A stretch of 64,000 nucleotides of DNA from contig NC_071332.1 of NCBI RefSeq assembly GCF_010183535.1, forward strand, positions 5,766,001 to 5,830,000, written 5' to 3'. Source of the stretch: Caenorhabditis remanei. Taxonomy: Eukaryota > Nematoda > Chromadorea > Rhabditida > Rhabditidae. The translations under genes were made by a program, and so were the position numbers. The notes beneath the pieces are model-generated. The model made no database searches. It saw only the letters and a program-made list of their open reading frames with translations, and was not told the DNA's origin. Of the stretch, positions 11,869 to 22,237 are shown piece by piece. Within the stretch, counting starts at the first letter, position 1; each line of letters starts with the position of its first letter.

Positions 11869-14118
11869 ATGAGTTGTCTCACAATTATATGTCCAAACGC
11901 GAAGCGGGTTCAAGTCAAGACTACACCGATGATGTTAATAAGACAAGTTCTGGAAGAGGCATGCCTCAAAAGTGGATTTGAAGTAAATAGCCATCGCCTT
12001 CAAACGCAATCTCGGAAACCAGTCGACCCGTCGCTTCCATTTCGTCTCTCGGGTCTTGCTAATAATGCAACACTCGAAATGACACAAAAAGAAGCTTTAT
12101 CTGAAAACGCTGTTATCGATTTGGCGATTCAGGCGACTTCGGGCTCTCGTCACCAAAAGAAAGTTGGTGTAAATGTGATGCTTTCCGATATATTGAAAGA
12201 ATTCACAGCAGAGTTCGGAGAGAATTTGGCAGACGTCGTCGATGGATCCGTTCCATGTATAGTTTACATGAATAAGCGAGTGAGTTCCATCAAAAATTAC
12301 TTTAATTTCAAATAAAACTTTCAGTACACCGGCGCTGAGTTGTCTGCGAATTCTCTGTCAAGTCTCGGAGTTTCTACTGGAAAATGTCTTGTCCGCCACA
12401 TGAGAGTCAAGCTAAACGCCGCGGAACTTTCAGCAATGGAAACGAAGTTAAAAGAAGAAACAGAACGAAAGAAGGTGTTGGATGCGAATTTCGCAAAGTT
12501 AAAAGCTGAAAATGAGGAGAGAGATCGATTGGAGAAGCAGAGACAAGAAGCTTTCGAAAAAGATAAAGAAGCGAGAGAGAAAAGAGAACAGGAACAGTTG
12601 AAAGCGATTCTTCCAGAGACAAGTAGTGCTCAGGAAACCACTTCCATGGACACTTCTGAATTCCAGTGAGTTAAGAACACTTAAAATCACACAAATACCG
12701 TAAAAACTGTATTAGAGCGACATGTCGCTCTATTTTTCGAACTGATTTTTGTTGTCGTTATATTAGAGGCTGCCGTTCTACTAGAGGCTGTCGTTGTATT
12801 TTTCGAACGAAGTTCTAAAAGTCGGGCAGGTTCGATTTATGCGAATAAAAGTGAAATCAGAATAAAAAAACATGAACAATTAATGAAAAACAACTAAAAT
12901 ACCCAAAGACAGGGTGTCGGTCTATTAGAGGCTGTCGTTCTACTAGAGGCTGTCGCTCTATTTTTCTATGCTTAATTTTGCTGTCGTTCTATTAGAGGTG
13001 TCGTTCTATTAAAGGTGTCGCTCTAATACAGTTTTTACGGTATGTTTTATTTTTCTGTCGCAGACATCGTGATGTTCTTCAAGAAGTTCCAGTGCAAAAT
13101 CCCAATTCCTGGTCTTTCGATGGACCGGCTTTCTCCCGTCAAACCCCTCAAAGTGCCATGAAATTGGAAGAATTGAATCGACTCCTCGAACGTGTCGACA
13201 ACTCACTTACAAACACCGCAGTGGAGTCGAGAATGGATGCTATGGTTAATGCGTTGGCTGATGGTGGAAGAATCTCACTTGCTGAAGTTCGTACACGCGC
13301 TGATGTTGCAATGGAAGAGGAGAAGGAGCCTGTTGAAGTATTTTCGGATCCATGTGAGAGAAATGCCGTGGTTTTCAAGAAAGGGTGAGTAAGAAAAGCT
13401 TGTAATATTGAAAAATAAAATAACATTTTGTAGAACAAAAGTCCAAAAAGAAGAGCCAATGGAGACAGAAGAATTCTTCGAAGTTGGTGTTGAGGACATC
13501 CGAAATATGCAGAAAGATCTCCGCAGAGCTGTGTAAGAGATACATTCCATACTTATTGTTTTTTACTCTTCGACTTTCAGGCGCGATCAGACTCAAGCAA
13601 GCTTCGTTTCGAAGGATTATCTCCACAAGAAGAATCGTCAGCTGAAAATGGAGGCTTATCAGCATACAGTGATTCGTGTAAATGTTGGAGAGCATGTGCT
13701 TCAAGCCTGCTTCAATAGCACTGAGCAAAGTTCCAATCTCGATATTTTCATGAAGAGTGTATTCAAGACAACCGATTGGAAATTGTTGTTCACCAATATG
13801 AAAGTGGTTACCAGTGAAACCAAGAACTTCGTCGACTTGGAACTCGCTCCGAAATCTACTTTGATCGCTAGTTTTGGAGGACATGCTGTGAATGCCGCTG
13901 ATGTTCTTCATAATATCAATGAAGTCACTCAGGAGGTGGCCAACACTATTTCGGATAATTGGCTCGCGGCTAACAAATCTTTCATACCATTCAACTCGAC
14001 AGTCAACGAGGATCGCAAACAGAAGAGATCCACTATTCAAGCCTCCACATCGCCATCAAGCTCCGGGCCACCAGCGAAGTCGGCAATGCCAAAATGGTTG
14101 CAAACTGGCAAAAAGTGA
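11869..14118 (+). CDS. ASPSCR1/TUG-like UBX-domain protein
   Basis: TUG/ASPSCR1 proteins are UBX-domain cofactors of the p97/CDC-48 ATPase; in mammals TUG tethers GLUT4 vesicles (family knowledge). Five exons (11869-12279, 12325-12665, 13064-13384, 13434-13532, 13581-14118) give 569 residues. The N-terminus is an ubiquitin-like TUG domain (MSCLTIICPNAKRVQVK, about residues 1-75). A charged coiled-coil-like Lys/Glu region follows (about residues 175-250). A C-terminal UBX-like domain starts near the segment encoded at 13650, and the tail is Ser/Pro-rich. The start codon sits directly after a GATTTTCAG acceptor 218 bases past PUS7, consistent with a trans-spliced operon gene. Intron 2 holds an inverted-repeat element. 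It matches C. elegans B0024.10 from memory. Confidence 0.85.
12696..13042. mobile_element. TA-flanked MITE with internal short repeats, inside ASPSCR1 intron 2
   Basis: Terminal inverted repeats of about 26 bases (ccgtaaaaactgtattaga at the left, the complement at 13020-13040) are bounded by TA on both sides, as for Tc1/mariner-type elements. The interior contains many near-identical units of the form 'ctattagaggctgtcgtt'. It is too short to encode a transposase. Its right end is only about 22 bases from the exon 3 splice acceptor at 13063. Confidence 0.8.
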
Positions 14119-14271
14119 TATTGTAAATAAGTGAATATCAGATTCCCCAAAATTTCCCTGTGTATTTCTATACATAATGATTGATAATTGATTTAATTTA
14201 TTCGTCTCTTTTGACAACTGAACAAAGAACTATACGGAAATAAACAAATTTTATAAAACATTGTAACCGTT

Positions 14272-14798
14272 TCAGTCGGCAAGAAGATTCTCAATAAACT
14301 CGTCGAGCTGCTCATCATCAAGAACTCCTTTGAATCCTGACACCTTCTCTCCATTCTTGAATCCAAAAACTGTTGGTACTGCAGAGATTCCATAGTCCAT
14401 TGCAAGCTCTCCAGCATAATCCACATTGATCCTCGCAAGCAGAACATTTCCGTTTTGGCCGTTGACCTAGAAAAATAGATAATTTTAGGAGTTGAAAGAA
14501 GAAAAATCTTACTTTTTCTTCGAGTCTTGGCCCGAGTGCCTGGCATGGACCGCACCAATCGGCGTGGAAATCGACTATAACTGGCACTGCTGATTGAATT
14601 ACCTGAATTATTTATTGATTAGTCTTATTAGTATTAACATTTGAAACTCACTTTCTCATTGAAATCATCTGAAGATTCAATATCGAAGACGGACGCGGAG
14701 AAATTCCGGAATTGCGTCAGTCTTGAGGTCATTTGTGTTGGTTTGACGGCGAGAGATGATCGAGCGAAAGTGGCACCGAGTCGGAAAAGATTTTGCAT
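14272..14798 (-). CDS. trx-2: Mitochondrial thioredoxin
   Basis: This is a dithiol oxidoreductase of the mitochondrial matrix (family knowledge). Three exons (14798-14652, 14602-14513, 14466-14272) give 143 residues, close to C. elegans TRX-2. The first 40 residues are rich in Arg, Ser and Thr without acidic residues, as in a matrix-targeting sequence. The active site WCGPC is present in [15 protein letters not shown], and the cis-proline segment is SAVPTVFGF. It is convergent with the ASPSCR1 gene: the two stop codons are 154 bases apart. Confidence 0.94.
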
Positions 14799-15499
14799 TA
14801 CGAATCTATAAAGAGAATGGGAAAATTTGGAGTTTTAGATGGGGTTTTTTAACTTAAAAAAAACTGGAAAATATGCGAAATTCTTATCTATAAAGTTCGG
14901 TCACCTGTGCAGAAACTCGACCGCGACTCGTTTTTTTGCGGGAGTTCGAAACAGATTGTAAGAATAAATAATGGTGCGTCCAAAGTTGCTACAAAACAGC
15001 AAAAACGACAAATCTGCGGCGTCCAAAGTTGAGTTGTAGATTTGCAGGTTTGCAGTTATGCGTTATTGCTCGTCCTTATTTTTTTAACTGCAAAACCTGC
15101 AAAACCTACAAACCTACAAATCAACTTTGGACGCCGCAGATTTGTCGTTGAAGCAACTTTGGACACACCATAAAATATGTAACATTTTTAAATGAATTAT
15201 GATTTCTTTTTTTTTTCTGTGCATAAGAAGACCGCGCCGCACACACGCGGCGACCACGCCCACTCCAATTTTAACGCTGCGTTCCATTTTTGAACACTGT
15301 TCGTGTCAACACGTCACTACGTGGCAGTGCAAATGGGCAATTTGATAAAATTTTGTTCGAAGCGATTGGTGTTGATTTTCTGCTTGATTTCCAGAGACTT
15401 GGTGTATTTTCTTTGTTATATTTCTTTGAACTTAAAGATCAAGGTCTTTTTAGTTTCCTCCAAAATAAAATTTTCCATTAACAAAAAAATTGATTTCAG
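14799..15499. other. Intergenic region between trx-2 and an F-box gene
   Basis: This is the divergent promoter region of trx-2 and the F-box gene. It contains the inverted-repeat element at 14971-15171 and a GC-rich patch at about 15229-15262 (gaccgcgccgcacacacgcg). No additional exon was recognised. Confidence 0.4.
14971..15171. mobile_element. Short inverted-repeat element (MITE-like)
   Basis: About 200 bases fold back on themselves. The left arm starts atggtgcgtccaaagttgct and the right arm ends agcaactttggacacaccat. The inner arms also match (gacaaatctgcggcgtcc against its complement at about 15129-15147). No coding capacity. It lies upstream of trx-2. Confidence 0.75.
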
Positions 15500-17037
15500 A
15501 TGACCGAAAAATCCATCGAATTATCAGATTTACCACCGGAAATGCTGCAATATTTGGTGGAGAAATGCGATTTTGTTACAAGGTTCGATATTTTTCCGAT
15601 TCTCTTTCCAGTCAATTATTGAACTTTATCGATGTTTTTGATTTAAAAAAACTGAAAATCTTAATTTTCCAACACGTTCATACAAAAAGGCAGACAATTG
15701 TTCAAAATAAGTGTCCCGGAGCGCTCGTTGTCTCATAATTTTTTAATTTTACATCAACAAAATTTCCAGACGCCGACTCCGCGCTTCCTCCTCTCTCATG
15801 TATCGAGTCGTCGATTCTACTAAACTATACATTCCATCAGTTAAAATGGTGAACTGGAATGGAGGAGTGATGACTGTGAAGCTTACAACCTTACCGTCCG
15901 ACCCATACATGATAGGATTCCAGAAAAATGAGACGGGCGGAACACTAATTTGGTCCCATTTTCAAAAGGGAGTGATTATTGAAAACTCGGATTACATGGA
16001 CGAAGCGTTTGACTGGTTCAAGCAGATGTGTCTCCAGAAAAATGTCACTATCGGATGGTTTTACATCTCTCCGAGTGACGACCCGAAAAAAATGGCAGAA
16101 AAACTCGACGAGGTTCTGGGTAAAAGTGAAACTCCATTGAAAATCGAATCGATTTATTGTGCGGGAAGAGAGTCTAGTGATTCGATGTGGAAGGTTATGG
16201 AATATTGTGATAAGAGACTATTGAAAGAGATGCAAATTGACCAGCTTGATGACGAGATTTTCGAATTATTCGGAAAGCAGGACGAAATTGTCAAAAATTT
16301 GGAGAAGATTGAGGTGAGAAATTAGCAGTTGTTCCAATAAAAGTACACGGAAAACATAAACAAACTTTGAGAATCCATAAATACTTTTCTGTGAATTAAT
16401 TTGAATTTTATTGGAAGCTGACTTTTATTAAATAAATTTTCTGTTTTTATTTATAACTTTCTCAATTCCAGCGAAAATTAAAAATGCTTCCCAATTTCCA
16501 GATCAACTGTCTCTGCAATGCCTCCGTTGAAGAGGTTCTATCTCTCAACGCATCTGTGATCTCCTTGAATTCCGAGAATTTCACTGATGATTTGGTCTAC
16601 AAACTCATCGAAAAATTCACAAACAGGAGAAAAGATGGATCAGCATTCTGTATTAAAAACTCGCAGAAACGAAATTTGGATTTGGAAATGATTCCGCCAG
16701 GATTCAAGAAGACGGATAGTACAAACAGATTGTGAGTTATTGTAATTTCAATGAAAATTTATCATACATTTCAATTTTCAGCAAAGAATACCGCAACCAG
16801 CTCATCAACACCAACCATCCGACCGTTCACCTCCGTCTCCGTGAAGATCGAGTTCGTCTTCAGATCGGAGACACAAAAATACTGAATTTCTGGAATGAAG
16901 ATGAGTCCGATTCCGACACAAACGATGATTCTGATTCTTCCTCTGGATCGGCCAGTGATTCTGACGCGAATGATGATCTACTCGATGATAGAGCGTTCGA
17001 TGAATCGGATTTCGAAAACGATGAAGACGAGTTCTAA
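15500..17037 (+). CDS. F-box protein with F-box-associated domain
   Basis: Four exons (15500-15582, 15770-16313, 16472-16731, 16782-17037) give 380 residues with consistent phases. The N-terminus LSDLPPEMLQYLVEKCDFVTR followed by RRLRASSSLMYRVV is a typical Caenorhabditis F-box, which would bind SKP-1-related proteins in an SCF ubiquitin ligase (family knowledge). The middle resembles F-box-associated leucine-rich regions. The last 40 residues are a strongly acidic Asp/Ser tail (DESDSDTNDDSDSSSG...). The third exon could also begin at 16502, because both acceptors keep frame. It is not in the same subfamily as the FBA_2 cluster at 39-51 kb as far as I can judge by eye. Confidence 0.75.
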
Positions 17038-17391
17038 TGAATGTTTTAATGTTTTCTATATACTAGTTCGGTGCTCAATTAAAGCAACAATTCTTTATTG
17101 TAATCCATTTTTTTCTGTTTTTAAAACCATCCAGTGCTAATCACAACTCGTTGTTTCTTTTGATGTTAATTAATGCTTTCTGCTCGTTTTCTGCATCATA
17201 TAAAAGTTTTGTGCTTCTCATTCGTCCGCATTTGTGCTTGGCGGTGTTCACGGACTTCATCGCCTACCGTAGTACCCGGTTCTGTTTCAACCAACTCATG
17301 AGTCATGGCTAAACTCGAAAAACTCCAGCACCAGTTTTCGAGTTTTATTGACTATCAGTAATGTTTTGCATACATTCCAAAAATACAGTTC

Positions 17392-17870
17392 TAAGCCTTA
17401 TTTTTGAATTCCAAATCGATAAGCTTAGCAATTGTATTCAGTTGAATATTGGATGTCCCCTCATAAATTGTTCCAATTTTACAGTCACTATAATATTTCT
17501 CCACAGGGAATTCTTTAGTGAAACCGACACCTCCCAGCCATTCGACACACTTTGAGGGGGTGTTGGTAGCGACCTGATAATAAGTTGATTGGCTGCGTAG
17601 CGACTCGGTTACGGTGGTTACCTTCTAGAACCAATCGATACCTGGAAATCAATAAGTCTCTCTCCAAACTGTTCTCTCTGCTGAAGATATGGAATTGTCT
17701 GATCGAAACATCCTTGAGCCAGACCGAGCATCTGAGCTCCGATTCCGATTCTTCCGGCGTTGAGGCACTCGATCGTATATTTGTAACCTGGAATGTATTC
17801 ATTGAATAGTGGAATGGTATTTCAACAAAATACCTTTTCCATATTCTCCCAAAATCGCTGACTTGGATTG
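17392..17870 (-). pseudogene. Acyl-CoA dehydrogenase pseudogene (short/branched-chain type), C-terminal fragment
   Basis: Read on the minus strand, three blocks match the C-terminal part of mitochondrial short/branched-chain acyl-CoA dehydrogenases. These are SAILGEYGKG (about 17866-17834), [18 protein letters not shown] and onward to LIDFQ (17787 to about 17645), and [19 protein letters not shown] onward to [14 protein letters not shown] and a normal stop at 17392. The GT/AG intron 17833-17788 is intact. The N-terminal two thirds are absent, and about 30-40 residues between LIDFQ and QVAT are missing or scrambled, so the fragment cannot make a working flavoenzyme. Confidence 0.85.
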
Positions 17871-17934
17871 ATAGTTTCTCAACGATCACGCCGTGAAAAT
17901 AAAAGCGACGGAGGAGATTCCTAGGGAAACTGTC

Positions 17935-18300
17935 ATATCTCAATTTATAGTAAAGTTATAAAAAAGTTGTCAACTACAAATTTTATCAGTATGAAATTAT
18001 CTACATTTTGTTAGTTGGTTTAATTTGATTGCGATCATAGCTTTTGAGTTATAAGAGCTAGAATACAGAAGCGAGGAGAAACATGTCCAGAGAAGCTAGG
18101 GCGAGAGAACTGTCATATATCAATTTTGTGAATAGTTACCAAAAAGTTGTCAACTGCGAATCTGATCAGTATTAAAATTTTAATATTTTGATAGTTGACA
18201 ATTTTTTGATAGGAAACTCCGATTCCGAGATATGACTCCCGATATCTGGTTCACTCCTCTCTTTTGAGACTACTATTTTTGTAGTTTTGTATCTCAAAAA
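17935..18300. repeat. Dispersed AT-rich repeat copies
   Basis: At least two degenerate copies of the family sit here: 'aaaaagttgtcaactacaaatttt' at about 17960 and 'ccaaaaagttgtcaactgcgaatc' at about 18140, each with flanking 'gagttataagagc'- or 'tatctcaaaaacc'-type phrases. No coding potential. Confidence 0.5.
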
Positions 18301-18399
18301 CCAATTAAGGTATCTATAAGTTTTAAAATTTAAAATGTTTTCATATTTTCTTTTTTTTTATTGTTAGTAATGTAAATTTTCCCTGAGATTTATTTATTT

Positions 18400-19640
18400 G
18401 GCTGACCCGAAAACTGATTTTCCAACCTTTGCTCCAGAGCTGTGCGGAAGTAAAATTTTCAAAAAAGGAAGTCGGAAGAAGGAAGAAGGAAGTGAAAAAA
18501 GGGCAGAAGTCGGAAGTAATTTTTTACCGGGTAATAAAAAACAAAGAAACAAAAGACAAAGAAAACAACAAATTTGGGAAAAAAAAACGAGAGAATTTAA
18601 ACCACTAAAGTCTTGCCGACAAGGAAGAAGGAAAAAGGAAGAAGGAATGAAATTTCAAAAAAGGAAGAAGGAAAAAGGAAGAAGAAAGTTCGATGTATGA
18701 TGGGTGAAATATGAGAAAAACTATCTTTAAACGGTAACTAAGACGGAAAAAAAACTTATCAATTAAGATTCCAATGGGCATTTGGAAAATAAACCAGTTT
18801 GCAAAAGTGGAAAAAATGGGAAAAAGTTATCAGCTGGTGGAAATGGTTAAACTATGCGAAGGTGTAATGGTGGAAAGGGGCGGAGCTTAGGTAAAATTGG
18901 TTTCTATGTACTGAGTTTTGCAGACTTTTTCGTATGTTAGCTTCATTTATGGAGAAGAAAACATTGACGGTAAATAATTTCTTAATGCCAAGCAAGTTTT
19001 GAGGTTCTAGACAATGGAAGAATCTTGACAATGAAAGAATTAAAAGAAATCGTGTATATAAATATGGTCGAAAGAGGCGGGACAGGATGAAAATAATCTT
19101 ACTTTTCTTTCATGGATTGTAGTATTTAAAAAATGAGTAAGATGATTAATCACATAAAATTCACTATTTCTTTTAAATGTGGAAGGGCAGAGTTTGTAAG
19201 AACTGGATCCTGACAAACTCATGAGCTCAAAACCGCACCAAGTCACGAAGAGACCGCTATAATTACTAGGAGAACTTCAAACTGTAAATTCAGCTTTTTA
19301 AAAAGGATAAATGACAGTATTCTGTAAATAATGAGTTTTTTTTTCAACATTTGCATTAGTAAGCATAACCTTAATACACTGTTCTTTAGTGATTTCAATT
19401 CATTCGGGTACCTTGCTCTGCTTTGTTTATCTCGAACGAAGATCTTTTTTGTTCTCTTGAATCTCGATACAGTTTCCTGACAGCACCCCATCGAACGCGG
19501 GCTGGTGACCGCTCCGCCCATTCTTGCCAACAGCCGAAGCAAATAGAACCAAAAATCAATTAATTCGGTAAAGGTGACGTACCATCTCTCTGTTCGTACA
19601 TATTCTGTTCACCTCCTGTTCGTTATCTGTTTTAATTTTA
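18400..19640. other. Low-complexity and anonymous intergenic DNA
   Basis: The part at 18455-18690 is purine-rich and made of repeated 'ggaagaaggaa' units. The rest, up to the DUF3557 gene, shows no recognisable exon. An open minus-strand frame at 19542-19243 has no family features and no splice context, so I did not call it. Confidence 0.4.
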
Positions 19641-19644
19641 ATTG

Positions 19645-21926
19645 ATGAATATCGCCAATCCACTGTCCTACTTAAGCCAAAAAGTTGTTTTCGAGTATAC
19701 CGATGCCAACGTGAGGTAAGTACATTTTAGTCTTAAATGTTCTGATCTTAGTTGATGAATAATAATTGGACTATTTTAGTTTTCAACTATGTAAATCTAA
19801 TCTTTGTTGACTAATTTTTAGAATCAATCTTGCTAAGAGAATCCCATCAATTCGTTCCATTGATCAACTAACTCCTTTATCAATCAATTACCTCCGTTTG
19901 GATGACAATGTAACCGTCATTAACGACACAAAATATGTCCTGAAAGTTTTTCGAAAATACCCTGATAACGCTCAAATCCCGAAACATCACGAGAAGGAGA
20001 ACAAAGAAGGTGGAGCAGACTATGATATTAATCCGTTTGGGTTTCGAGACTTGGAAAAACACAGGAATCCCGGAGATATAGTTCTGAAAGGAGGCGGTAT
20101 AGATGAATTACAGTACCGGGATGATGAAGAAGGAAAGCTTGAATTAGAGAGATTGTTGGCTTATTTCACATCTGTGAGGAACCGAAATACATTTTTGTGC
20201 GATCAAATCGAGAAGGATTCAATAAATCAAGTGGTGACAGTCCAGGATCCATTCATTTTTTTAAATCCCACTGAAGATGACGACGACGGAGAGGAAGATG
20301 ATGATCAGTCGGAACCAGGATCCGACATAGATGATATGGACCTTGATGATTTGGACGAATACGTTTCATTCTCACCCAGCAGCAGGGAAGAAATTGATAG
20401 AATTGAAGTAAGTCACCACAATTATCACAGCGCTGTAGGAAAGATATACATAATTTCTCACCGTCTGTCCCTGTTACTTGGTTAGTGAACATCGAGCTCA
20501 AAAAAGGCGGGAGCCGTCACCCACATCTTTTTACAGTTAAGAGAAAGTGACAAATTCTGAAAAAAAGCGGCTCATTTTCTTGTTTTTTCTTTTCAGGCCA
20601 GTCTTCTTCCTTTCCAGTATGGCGGGACGCGGCCTTTTGATCTGTTTATCCAACTTATCACCGGATCTGGAACTTCCATTCACACTGAGCGCTTTAACTA
20701 CACGAAACTACATCACGCCATAAGTCTCTTGAGAAAGAAAGTGTTCGGGGGACGGAGATTGATAACTGTCAATTGTTTGGAAATCGGAATGAGTTCAGAA
20801 ATTTTGAGAATCCCATTTCCATTGAAATTCAAGGTGAAGAACTTGAAAATCATGGGATTTCTAGGAACAACACTTGAAGAATTGACACCAGTTATTGATT
20901 CATCTAGTTTCCCATTAGAAACCCTGGAAGCTAAATTGAATTTGGGAGATAATGCGGATGAAACAGTGACTAAGATGTTGGTGATTAATAACGAGAGATA
21001 CATTTCTCCTGATCTAATACGTAATCTGAAACATCCGAATATTTATTGTAAACTGGATAGATTGAGAGGAAGAGAGTTTCCACGGTTGATTTCGAATTGG
21101 GTAGAGATGAGAATGTCAATTGGATTCAGGATTTCGTTCAGTATTCATTGTAGAGAAAAGGCGGAGAAAATCATCGAAGTTGTCAGGAAGAGATCTGAAA
21201 ACGCAGTGATGGAAAACAATAAGTGAGTTGTATTTGACCAAATCTTTAGCTTTATTTTTTTGTTTTCTGATAATCGATGTTATTGAATACTTCAAAAACA
21301 GATAATAGTTCTCGAAAACTATAAACTACAAAATTAATAAAAACACGAATATTGACATTTACGAAGAAGTGATGTATAATACTATTAAACTTCTGTGTGT
21401 GTGGCTTGCCGACCCTATCGCGGTCCCCACTGTATCGGTTTTCTCCATTTTTTGGACCAGTGGATAGGAGGCCCGTCTATTTTTCATTCACAAAAGTCAA
21501 TCAATTAACTGGAAACAATAAAAATGAATAATAATAAGAATCTTATGCAGACTATTTTATCAACTTCTAGTTAGTTTAATTAAGCGTTTCAGACACATAC
21601 ACTATTCTGTCGCAGTTTCTTATAAAATTTCAAAGCTTTTTGAATGTATACAATAAATTGAAAACTTTAAATTTTGCCTGTCGGATATGCAAAAAATAAG
21701 ATTCGTTTTTTTTTCTTAATGGAAAAAATGGTTTAGACGATCCATAACACCGAAATGTACTATAAAAAAAGTAAACTCTTGTCCTTTACAGTCCTCGCCA
21801 ATTTCATGTTTCAGTTGTGTCAAAATTCCAATGGTCTACTCATCCATGATGAGAGTTTCCTTCGACAATTCGGGAGGAGACTGCACATTAAAGATTGCAG
21901 TCGTTTCTGCTAATCAAAAAATATAA
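19645..21926 (+). CDS. DUF3557-family protein (Caenorhabditis-specific)
   Basis: Four exons (19645-19715, 19822-20407, 20597-21222, 21815-21926) give 464 residues with consistent phases. The opening MNIANPLSYLSQKVVFEYTD and the segment SINYLRLDDNVTVINDTKYVLKVFR followed by NKEGGADYDINPFGF are the hallmarks of DUF3557, a large nematode family related to F-box proteins in its N-terminal motif; the function is unknown. The mid-region (about residues 165-200) is a highly acidic linker (EDDDDGEEDDDQSEPG). The last exon begins after a CATGTTTCAG acceptor 592 bases downstream, and ends with DCTLKIAVVSANQKI, the usual family C-terminus. A member in this position is an insertion relative to the conserved neighbours. 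Confidence 0.8.
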
Positions 21927-22237
21927 TTTTTTGTTTTTATAATATTCGTTTTCTTCCACTAATCGTACATTTATCCGGAACCCTTGATATTAAAACTTGT
22001 AACTCTTGTTAATAATAATAAAAAGTGCATAGTTTTACATTTTATTCTATTTTTGATACTGATATGAAGTCAAATGATCGCAGACACAAGTTATTCATCC
22101 ATGAAGAAGCCCTTCTAGCCGCCTGCCGGATTAAGTTTCTGGAGACAAAAAGCAATAAAAACAGGAATCATTATTATTATTTTCTTCAGAATCGTTTTTT
22201 CAATAAACTCATTTCTGGCATATTTTCTTTCTAGTGA

